A stretch of DNA of 64,000 nucleotides, from assembly GCF_050003625.1 (NCBI RefSeq), contig NC_134400.1:222248085-222312084 (forward strand), read 5' to 3'. This document shows, in pieces, positions 23,565 through 32,828 of the stretch. Positions within the stretch are counted from its first letter, which is position 1. Each line of letters starts with the position of its first letter. The translations under genes and the position numbers were made by a program. This stretch comes from Haematobia irritans. Taxonomy: Eukaryota; Arthropoda; Insecta; Diptera; Muscidae. A model generated the notes under the pieces. It did not search any database. It saw only the letters and a program-made list of their open reading frames with translations, and had not been told where the DNA came from.

Positions 23565-24704
23565 ACCCACCACTATAGAATGGTGATGGGGGTATAATAA
23601 GTTTGCCATTCTATGTAACACATCGAAAAATCGATTTACGACTATATAAAGTATATATATTCTTGATCAGGAAGAAATTCTAAGACGATAGAAGCACGTC
23701 CGTCTGTCTGTCTTTTGTAATCCCGCTACAGCCTTCAATAATCGCTCTATTGTCCTGAAATTTGGCACAGATTCGTTTTTTGTTTGCAGGCAGGTCAAGT
23801 TCGAAGATGGGCTATATAGGCCCAAGTTTTGATATAGTCACCATATAGACCGATCTCCCGATTTTGCTTCGATCTTCCTGAAACTAGAGGTATTTGAGGA
23901 CCATAAAGAGGTGTGTAGAAAATGGTTCGTATCAGTTGATGGTTTGGTATAGCCCCCACATAGGCCGACTTCGCGATTTTGCTTCTTGGGCTTCTAAAAA
24001 CTGCCTGAAATTGAAAATCTAGAGGTATTTTGGGACCATAAAGAGGTGTGTCGAAAATGGTCCTTATCAGTCCATGGTTTGGTATAGCCCCCATATAGAC
24101 CGATCTCCCGATTTTGCTGCTTGGGCGTCTATAAACTGTATTTTTTATCCGATCTGCCTGAAATTGGAAATATAGAGGTATTTTGGGACCCCAAATGTGT
24201 GTGCCGAAATTGAGGTGTATCGGTCCATTCTTTGGTATAACCCCCATATAGACTGATTTCTAGATTTTACTTCTTGGGCGTCTAGAGACTATATTTTCTA
24301 GCCGATTTGCTTGAAATTAAAAATCTAAAAGTATTTTAAGGTCACAAAAGAGGTGTGTCGAAAATGGTCCGTATCGGTCCATGTTTTGGTATAGCGCTCA
24401 TATAGACCGATCTACCGACTTCATTTCTTGGGCTTGTATAATCCGTAGTTTTTATCCAATTTGCCAGAAATTAGAAATAAAGTCGTACCTTAGGACCATA
24501 AAGAGGTGTGTCGAAAATGGTCCGTATCGGTCCAAGTTTTGGTCTAGCCCCCATATAGACCTAACTCCCGAATTTATTTCTAGGACTTCTGGAATCCGGC
24601 TGACCACAAATAGGTCAGCCGAATGTGGTGTGTGTCGACCCATGTTTAGTATTGCCTCCGCATAGACCGATCTTCAAATTTAACTCCTTGGGCTTCTAGA
24701 AACC
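23565..24704. repeat. Hairpin-ended repeat with ~152-bp tandem core (family 2), left half
   Basis: Starts with the palindromic taccaccactatagaatggtgatggggta-like region (in pieces: tatacccaccact, atagaatggtgatgg). It then has at least five tandem units containing ggtatagcccccatatagac, at about 23948, 24081, 24236, 24388 and 24541. The right half, with the ttcggcccggccgaa hairpin and a gtatatacttg end, is at 40179-40592, displaced by about 15.5 kb of younger insertions. Confidence 0.6.
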
Positions 24705-24773
24705 GTACACTGTTAGAAAAATATGTTTTTCATATGTTCCGATATAAACAAAATGTGTTTCGGGCACAATTTT
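24705..24773 (-). repeat. CATATG-rich repeat, left end, cut by the LTR retrotransposon
   Basis: Begins gtacactgttagaaaaatat and ends ...gtgtttcgggcacaatttt, where the LTR starts. The continuation is at 39846 (aaaacacaatatatttaag). The uninterrupted junction is preserved in the paralogue at 9777-9815, which reads straight through. Confidence 0.75.
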
Positions 24774-27700
24774 TGTGGTGACCGAAGCAGGCAAAAAAAA
24801 AAAAAAAATTGTCTTACACCTAATATACCATATTCCTATCACCAGTTATTGTTATGCTTTTGCTGTATGTTACACTTAATTTGTTTTGCAAATCTCTGTG
24901 CTCAATGATCATCATATATTCCTCATTCATAATTTTGAAACAATAACAAAAACTTGGTTCACTACTTTTCATTCATTTTTGTTTTTACGCCTTCATTCAC
25001 TAATTTTTTGGAGACTTTGTATGCACTTGTCTTTTACTTTTTTTACAATTACTGGTTACTAGCTTTCATTCATTCAGTCCGTTTTTCGATTTACATAAAG
25101 AAGTCGCAAAAAAATTGCTGTTCGATTTTTTTCAAAAAAAAAAGAAAAGAACAATTAATGAAAATTCGGAATTTCGTGTGAATAAATAGATGTTTAAAAT
25201 TAATTTCTTTTTAAGAAATAACAAAAAGTTGGAAAGATAATGTGGCAAACTCTATATGTGAACAAACATAGTGAATATCAGCTATGCTAGTGTTTTGACC
25301 TAACTGTCAACGAAAATTTCCCTTTCAAAGTGGCAACACCCGTGTACTAAATCATAGCATAATTTTTGACATTTGTCATTTGTTTAAATTTTGGCCTGAA
25401 CCGCAGCTTCCACGTTGTTTCACCATTTTAAGAACTTCCTTTCTGATCAAACATCCTACAAGATAACATCAGTAAAGTTTCAGTGAAATCAAGTTTAATT
25501 AATTTAATCAGAATAATATTGGAAATCATCGAGAGTTTAAACGTAATCTCCACAACATACTTTTACACATTTTCTAAATATTTCGGAGAAAGGTATGCAT
25601 TTTTGATAAATTAAGTGATTTTTTTTTTTGAAACCAATAATCTAAAAGACACCTAAATTTCTCAGGTGACAGTTTCCTCAGAAGTGGCAATTCTGAGGAA
25701 GCTAAAATCAAAGCTCCAATCAAATTTGAGGAATTTCCATTTAAAATATCCGAACGAAATTGTGGAAACTCCCTTCAAAAGCAACCACGTTTTCGATTAA
25801 ATTTTTGGATAAACCCACAAGCAATTTATACCATATGGATTCCAAGACACCAGATTATAACTTCCTGGATTGACAAGAATTTGCAAATCTAAAATTTATG
25901 CCTCCAGCTTACAAAATTCGGCATTTCTCCCAAATTTTCACATCCACGAGTTTGTATCGGAAAAGGACAGCTTTGCAGAAATCGACAGCTTTCAGTCCCA
26001 CTTTGCCACGATGATCTAAAAACAAGTTGCTTCGAGAAATTTCAATCAACCCTATTTTGCCCAAATATCATCAACTCATAAATTTTCATTCCGAAACTGC
26101 CTAGAATTTCCTGGATATAAGCCCTGCTAAACAACATTCTACATCATTTGATTTCGACCAAAAGCTCTAAAAACCGCAGATAATGGAGCTAGTTAAATTT
26201 AGCGATTTTTAGTTTCCGCATTGATTTCCACGTAAGGGTGTTTGTTCAAAAACGACTAAGAAAAAATGATAAGTCATACATTCAAGTAAATTTGAAAAAT
26301 TTGCACGTATGTAAGAAATGGATTTAACCAACATTTTGGTATTCATCTTTTCCTATTGAAAATGTTTGTTCCATAAAGGATTTTTAAGTTTAAAAATCAT
26401 ATTTTCTAAATTTCGTAAATTTTTCTTTTCACAAAAATATGTTTTATTCGTAATACTTTTTTATCTTAATTTATCAAATTCATAAAAATTTTGAATTAAA
26501 ATGAATTCCTAGAATATTTCCATTTTTTTCATAAGAGTATTAATTTTTAATCAGAATTTACTGAAAATCATAATTCGTAAAATTACAATTCATTTGCATA
26601 GTATGAATTACTATCCTACAATTTAAATTCAACATATCATGTTGAAATTTTGGTAAAGGCAAAAACTAAAAAAAAAAAAAAAAAACTGAACGTGTATGAC
26701 GTATCACCCTGTAAATCTTTTTACAACAAACCTACGCAAAAATATTTCTCCAACATTTCATTCATAGTAAAAATGCTCCAGCAATAACAACAACAGCAAA
26801 ACTGAAGTGAGGAAGGCCTTCATCATTATCGTGCTTGCTGGTAAGTCCATTAATAAAAACAAATTACATACTATTTTTGCAAAGGTTTCTTTATACTCTC
26901 TTTTATCATAATAATCAAAAGAGAGCAATGACATGAGTGGCGCTGATATGATGATCACTGTTAGATATAACAGATATATGTAAATAACCAAAATAACAAA
27001 GAAATGTAAAATTTACTCGCTCTCATGATTTTGTTCGGTTTGATTGTTATTTTCTGTTAATTCGTTATTTTGCCTTCACCATTTAAAATATGTTTTGTTT
27101 GATATGTTAACCCGTTGAAGACCAACATAGAAAAAAATATAAAATCGTCAAGTTTTTCATACAATGCATAACGAAAATTTATAACTATATATGATATTAT
27201 AACACGATATTTGTTTATTATCTCACTGTAATGAATTATAGCTATTTTAAAAATTCTCATTAAATATCGTATAAATATAAAATTTTCTAATTATACTCAT
27301 AAGAAATGTCTTGAATAAATATTTTAAATTTTAAAATGAATTTCTAAAGTTAAAAAAAAACAGGATGTTTTCTTGTAAGAATGTGAGACAATAAAGGTTT
27401 GAACAGTGTTCCATTAGGGGTTCTAAAAGAAATGTATGCCATTAGAACAATAGGTAGGTGCGGGTTATGAGGCATTAATCTCTTTACCATCTAAGAGATT
27501 CTATAGGCGAAATTTTTGATACTTTTGATTTCATCCCGGGTAAATTGATGAATATTAAATTTCATTTGGTTTTAGTTTCAGGTTTGTAAAGATTTTTAAT
27601 TTATTTAACGATATTCGATTTTATTAATTTTAAAATAGATTCATTGTTAGATTTTGATCAGGGAGTCTATAATAATCTATGTAATGGAAAAGGATATTAA

Positions 27701-27854
27701 TGGAGAAGGACACGAATCCCCCCACCCGACTGTACAGCTAGTTTTTCAAAGGCTCCCGCCGTCATTTTTCCATTTTTATGCAGCGATGCTTATTAGACAT
27801 ATTTCGATATAAAAGTGGCATCGAAAGTCCTTTTGGTCTTTCTTGTACATTACA
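24774..27854 (+). repeat. 5' LTR, 3,081 bp
   Basis: Begins TGTGGTGACC and ends ...GTACATTACA. It is almost identical to 36768-39845, differing mainly in homopolymer lengths and a handful of substitutions (for example ggcaattct versus ggctattct near 25690/37677). Most is AT-rich and non-coding. A TATAAAAG lies at 27808-27815, only about 40 bp from the LTR end; if it is the promoter, the U3 region would be around 3 kb and R-U5 very short. Minus-strand frames of 67 and 77 codons occur identically in both LTRs but show no domain. Confidence 0.95.
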
Positions 27855-27859
27855 TAATT

Positions 27860-27879
27860 TGGCGCCCAACGTGTGGGGC
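27860..27879 (+). promoter_or_regulatory. Primer-binding site, tRNA-Lys(CUU) type
   Basis: TGGCGCCCAACGTG begins 5 nt after the LTR end and is complementary to the 3' end of insect tRNA-Lys(CUU) including CCA. The match is 14 nt; then an extra TG (GTGTGGGGC where the tRNA predicts GTGGGGC) breaks an otherwise longer pairing. Confidence 0.85.
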
Positions 27880-28507
27880 CCGAAGGAAGGCAATTTAATG
27901 TCCTTTTGGCTCTATTTTTTTCTTATATTTTTTCCATTTTAAATTTCATATTGTTTATTGTGTTTTTCAACGATTTTCATTGAATAATTTTCAAAGTTCT
28001 TCTGGACTTTAGCATTTTGAGGCAAGGCCACGAATTAGCTAACCGATGAATGTTTGTAAATGCTTTCAGGATTTTTGTAGAAATTTCACTTTTATTTTCT
28101 TTAAATACATGATATTTATTCCTTTAAAATTTAATTATGTTGGCTTAGTTATCTGCTTCTGACGATCATAAGGATTTTGAAATTTGGTACCTTGCTAATT
28201 TACAACCGATGTCCGTCAGATTGATTTTGAGTGTGTTTTATAAAATCTCAGCAGGTTTGACTGGTATTTAAATATTTTTTGGATTATCTATCGTGCCATA
28301 GACCAGTTTTTTATAGTATCAACAATTTCGCTATTGTATTCCTTTATTGTCAAACCATGTTCTGAAAAGAAAACATCCGTTTAAAATTCTGTTTTGTAAT
28401 ACTTCATATTTTCTCAAATTGTTTCCAAAAGTGTTTACTTTTAGTGCGATTTGACGTGAATATAAATTACATGTTTTCTCAGACTTAGTCAAACTTATTA
28501 TTTCAAG
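27880..28507 (+). other. Untranslated leader of the LTR retrotransposon
   Basis: About 628 bp between the primer-binding site and gag. Several upstream ATGs are present but no extended frame. It would be expected to hold packaging and dimerisation signals; none can be identified by eye. Confidence 0.6.
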
Positions 28508-30085
28508 ATGACGGAGCGTAGTCCCCCTTCATCTAATCCAAATTTAGCCCAATCTGCACAAACTGTTGTGGAGGCAGCTAATTGTCCATTATGTTACGAA
28601 TTAATGTCTGAAGGACAGGAGTGCTTAATTATAGATGAATGTTCACATATGTTTCATCGAACATGTATTGAAAGTCATCTATCTACTTCTGGCGATTGTC
28701 CTGTCTGTAATAGATCCTGTGAGTTAAGTGATCTACGAAAATTAGTTATTTCATCGAAGGCTGCGCCTTCAAGAAAACCTTTCAATAATAAAAATAGGGG
28801 CCGCGGTGCTTTTCATAAAACGTACAATACACGTAGTTCAAATACTACAAATAGAAATTTGTTCAATGAGTCTCAATCTAATTGGCAAGATTTGAGCTTA
28901 GGAGCTCACGGTGGTCAAATGACTACACCAGACCGTAATGCTAATCTTGGATCTTTATCCAATCCAGTTCAATCTACTCAGATCAACTATGAGGAAATCA
29001 ATAGAATGATTGAGAATAATTTAACTCGGATTTTACAAAATTTTAATTTCTCACAGAATATTCCACCAAACACTAATACAGTGCACAGTGGTAATAGACC
29101 TCAAAATATAACCACAAATATACCAAATTTAATTGATGTGAACCATCCAAACCCAAATTTACGTCCAAGTAGTTCAGATAATGTTTTACATTCAGTTTCA
29201 CCAAATAATTTTTCTAACGCCTCAAACAATTTTATACCACCAGATCGTGTTACTTCTGTAATACAAAATTGGAATTTAAAATTTGATGGCTCATCTACAG
29301 GTTTGAGTGTAGAAGAATTTCTCTATCGTGTCAAGACATTGACTAGAGACAATTTTAGTGGAGATTTTTCTCTGATTTGTCGTAATTTACACATTCTATT
29401 AAGTGGCAAAGCACGAGATTGGTACTGGCGTTACCACAAAAACGTCGAAGTTATTGTTTGGAACCAATTTTGTGATGCTATTCGGAATCAGTATCGTGAA
29501 TTTAAGACCACGTACGACATTAAAGAAGAGATTAGAAATCGCAAACAAAAACCCAATGAAACGTTCGACTCCTTCTTTGAAAGTGTTTCATCCATTGTGG
29601 ATCGTTTGCAATCTCCGATCTCTGAATTCGAATTGGTCGAAATCCTTCAGAGAAATTTACGTCCTGATATAAGGCAGGATTTATTATATATGAATATAGA
29701 ATCGTTATCGGATTTGAGAAAACTTGTCCAAAAACGTGAAAACTTTTTAAATGACGATCACGTTCGAAAAAACTTAGGTTTTCGTAATCCCAATACTAAT
29801 TTTGCTCCTCGTCGTATGGTATCTGAAATTTTTACACCCGAGGACAATTGTGATGAAGAGTCTAACAATGACGAAAATTTTATAGACGCTGTTCAAGGTA
29901 TTGAGACCACTTCGCGTTGTTGGAATTGTGATGACTTAGGTCATCATTGGCAAAACTGCACCAGTGATAGATCTATTTTCTGCTACGGTTGCGGTGCCAA
30001 AGGTATTTATAAACCGAATTGCGCGAAGTGTAATTCAAAAAGGCCTAACTCCTCAAAAAACTTGAAACCACAGGGTCCCCAGTAA
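28508..30085 (+). CDS. gag: Gag polyprotein with N-terminal RING-H2 domain
   Basis: 525 residues. Residues 26-67 form a RING-H2 finger: C26-x2-C29-x15-C45-x-H47-x2-H50-x2-C53-x10-C64-x2-C67, the eight-ligand pattern of many ubiquitin E3 ligases. A basic, Asn/Ser-rich linker follows. The retrotransposon Gag core lies at about residues 255-345 (WNLKFDGSSTGLSVEEF; LLSGKARDWYWR). Near the C-terminus (~470-508) one CCHC knuckle is canonical (CWNCDDLGHHWQNC); a second, CYGCGAKGIYKPNC, has Ile where His is expected and is followed by another Cys pair. Gag assembles the particle and binds RNA. A RING at the Gag N-terminus is unusual; whether it acts as an E3 ligase is inference. The start codon is the first ATG of the frame (tcaagATGacgg). 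The frame ends TAA 30083-30085, downstream of the -1 slippery site, and no disruption is seen. Confidence 0.92.
   Translation: MTERSPPSSNPNLAQSAQTVVEAANCPLCYELMSEGQECLIIDECSHMFHRTCIESHLSTSGDCPVCNRSCELSDLRKLVISSKAAPSRKPFNNKNRGRGAFHKTYNTRSSNTTNRNLFNESQSNWQDLSLGAHGGQMTTPDRNANLGSLSNPVQSTQINYEEINRMIENNLTRILQNFNFSQNIPPNTNTVHSGNRPQNITTNIPNLIDVNHPNPNLRPSSSDNVLHSVSPNNFSNASNNFIPPDRVTSVIQNWNLKFDGSSTGLSVEEFLYRVKTLTRDNFSGDFSLICRNLHILLSGKARDWYWRYHKNVEVIVWNQFCDAIRNQYREFKTTYDIKEEIRNRKQKPNETFDSFFESVSSIVDRLQSPISEFELVEILQRNLRPDIRQDLLYMNIESLSDLRKLVQKRENFLNDDHVRKNLGFRNPNTNFAPRRMVSEIFTPEDNCDEESNNDENFIDAVQGIETTSRCWNCDDLGHHWQNCTSDRSIFCYGCGAKGIYKPNCAKCNSKRPNSSKNLKPQGPQ
30055..30061 (+). promoter_or_regulatory. -1 ribosomal frameshift site (A AAA AAC) between gag and pol
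   Basis: In the gag frame the codons read tcA AAA AAC, exactly the X XXY YYZ slippery heptamer. The -1 frame is open from 30049 and continues without a stop into protease and RT, while gag ends 24 nt downstream at 30085. A possible downstream stem pairs gggtcc (30073-30078) with ggatccc (30102-30108) with one bulged base; the spacing from the heptamer is about 11 nt, a little long for a classical stimulator. Confidence 0.8.
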
Positions 30086-32458
30086 ATTCAAATTTATCTG
30101 AGGATCCCAATTTTCATATCGAACACGGACATAAACCCCTCAATGAAACACAGAATGAAAGTGAAATATCAAAAAGTTTTCAACCACATGCTATATTGCA
30201 AAGATTTGACTCAGGAAATAATTACGAATCTATATCTAGAATTATATTTCCTAGATTGCCATATCACAAGAGATTACAGCTTTACCTTAAAAGACGCGAT
30301 GAAATATTTCGTCTTTCTGCTTTGTCATCAAGCACAATTAAAAATCCAAAACGGTCAACACAACGATTAAGACGATTTTATAAATTAAAGAGATTATGTC
30401 GTAAGATGTTAATTTCGACAATTATTTCCAACCCCAAGGATATGAGGTATTACGCAAAAGTAAAGTTTTTAGATTTTGAAGAACTAGGACTCCTAGACAC
30501 AGGCGCAAATATTAGCTGTGTTGGAGCTAGTTTGGCTCAACGCGATTTTTCGAATTATTCAAACTTTACTAGATGCAAATCTTTTGTAAAAACCGCCGAT
30601 GGAAAATCTCAACTTGTTCGAGGTTGGATAGATGTGGACATTTCCTTTAAGGATCAGAAGAAATCCTTAAAATTATTTATCATACCATCTATAACCCAAA
30701 ATTTAATTCTGGGGTTAGACTTTTGGCGAAGTTTCAATCTTATACCCAATGTTTTGAATTCCATTGACTTGATATTGTCAAAGGATATAAATGATATTTC
30801 AGAAATAAATTCGGCTGACAGAGATTGCAAGATAGATCAAACCCTTGAGCAATCTCTGGAAGACTTTTATCCGTTGTCTAATCAACAACGACAACAACTT
30901 TCATCCGTTATTGATTTGTTTCCCAACTTCGAGAAACAAGGGCTCGGACGAACCACCCTTATCAAACACCATATTGACGTAGGTGACGCTAGGCCTGTGA
31001 AGCAACGCTTCTACCCTGTGTCTCCGGCCGTAGAAAATCTAATGTTTGGAGAAATCGACAGGATGCTTAGTCTTGGTGTCATTGAACCATCCAATTCGGC
31101 CTGGAGTTCGCCAATGCGACTCGTAGTGAAACCCGGTAAGGTAAGGCTATGCTTAGATGCCCGGAAATTAAATTTGGTAACAAAAAAGGATGCATATCCG
31201 TTGCCAAATATTGAAGGCATCTTCGCTAGACTTCCTCGGGCTAATATCATATCAAAATTGGACTTGAAGGACGCATTTTGGCAAATTGGCCTTGATGATG
31301 CGTCTAAGGAACTAACGGCATTTACAGTGCCTGGAAGGCCATTGTACCAATTTGTGGTAATGCCTTTCGGGCTCTGTAATGCCCCTCAAACTATGTGTAG
31401 GTTGATGGATGAGATCATTCCACCAGACCTAAGACATTGTGTCTTTGGATATCTGGATGATCTCGTCATCGTATCCGAGGACTTTCACACACATATTGAG
31501 GTATTAGTTCGCATCTCTTCACAGTTTCGCAAGGCCAATTTGACCCTAAATGTGTCCAAAAGCCGTTTTTGCGTTACCAAGGTAAATTACCTTGGTTACG
31601 TTATTGGTAATGGTGGCATCACCACTGACCCCAGTAAAATTGACGCAATTGTGAATTGGCCTGTACCCCGCAACCTTAAACAGGTTAGAGGTTTTCTTGG
31701 ACTAACCGGGTGGTACAGACGATTCATATGTAATTTTTCTACAGTGACGTATCCAATCACTGAAGTTTTGAAAACGAAGAAGAAGTTTCATTGGTCTGAA
31801 GAAGCCCAATTGGCTTTTCAGGAAATTAAAAAACTTCTCACTTCAGCTCCCCTTCTAGTCAACCCTGATTTTTCCCGAAAATTTTATTTGCATTGTGATG
31901 CAAGCGATCACGGCATTGGCGCAGTTTTGATCCAATTGGATAAAGATGGCCAAGAAAGACCTATTGCTTATATGAGCAAGAAACTTAATTCGGCTCAACG
32001 CAACTGCAGCGTGACCGAACGAGAATGTTTGGCCGCTGTAGAAGCGATTAAAAAGTTTCGTTGTTATCTGGAGCTCCAGGAGTTCGAAGTGGTCACCGAT
32101 CACTCGAGTCTCCTGTGGCTCATGAAACAACCAGACTTGAGTGGCAGACTTGCCCGATGGGTATTTAAGCTCCAAGCTTACAATTTTACCATTAGTCATC
32201 GAAAGGGAAAAGACAATGTCGTCCCCGATGCATTGTCTCGTATACCATGTGATGACATAGCGGCTCTGGAAATACCGAGTCCAGAAGTTGACTTAGAATC
32301 ACCCTGCTTTGACGACCCAGATTATGAGGAACTTAGATCGAAAGTTGATAAGGACGAGAACAAATATCCCGATTTGAAAACGGTCGATAAATATGTGTAT
32401 TATCGGACACAACATTATACGGGGGATGAATCCCAAGAAGATAGTTGTTGGAAATTAT
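30058..32458 (+). CDS. pol: Pol polyprotein, part 1: protease, reverse transcriptase, RNase H
   Basis: In the -1 frame relative to gag, beginning at the slippery site; the first ATG is at 30196. Counting from that ATG: retropepsin active site DTGA at residue 101, with ILGLDFW about 70 residues later. The RT runs from ~265 (RQRFYPVSPAVENL) through LDLKDAFWQIGL, VMPFGLCNAPQ and the catalytic YLDD at 419-422, to the FLGLTGWYRRFI connection. RNase H starts near 562 (LHCDASDHGIGAVL, with TERECLAAVEA and VVTDHSSLLWL). The frame is broken by the MULE at 32459 and would otherwise stop 26 nt inside it. The continuation, in phase, is at 35647. No other stop or frameshift, so the gene was intact before the MULE arrived. 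Confidence 0.93.
32450..32458. repeat. 9-bp target site duplication of the MULE, left copy
   Basis: GGAAATTAT, repeated exactly at 35638-35646. It is pol coding sequence; one copy is original, the other was made on MULE insertion. Confidence 0.93.
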
Positions 32459-32640
32459 GGCTCTACGAAATAACGCCCCAATGAAATAAGACCCCAAAGA
32501 GAAAATGAAATAAGGTCCCAAAAATTGGGGTATTTTTTCACAACGAAATAAATCCCCAAAACAAATATGAAATAAAGCCCCAAAATATGAAATAGCGTCC
32601 CAAATGTGTATGAAATAACACCTCAAAAATTTTGACCTAA
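32459..32640. repeat. MULE left terminal region with repeated GAAATAA-CCCC motifs
   Basis: At least seven copies of (t/c)gaaata(a/g)nnnccc(c/t) occur in 180 bp, for example near 32465, 32481, 32503, 32545, 32569, 32590 and 32609. Multiple subterminal motifs of this type are commonly transposase-binding sites. Confidence 0.75.
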
Positions 32641-32828
32641 AAATTCAGGATTTAAACATGTTTTTATTTACCAAAAAAAATAATTCAATAGAATTCAAAA
32701 AACGACAAATTTTGAAAAGCATACATATTAATTAAATTACTATAAATATTCAATACGTAAATAAGTATAAATCAAATTATTATTCAAATTGTAAATCAAT
32801 ATATACATGAACATAGCTGCGCTATAAA

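Noticed and set aside
26758..27260. Minus-strand frames of 77 and 67 codons found in both LTRs
   Set aside because: Identity between LTRs follows from retrotransposition. No domain, start context or splice evidence; one is just hydrophobic AT-rich sequence.
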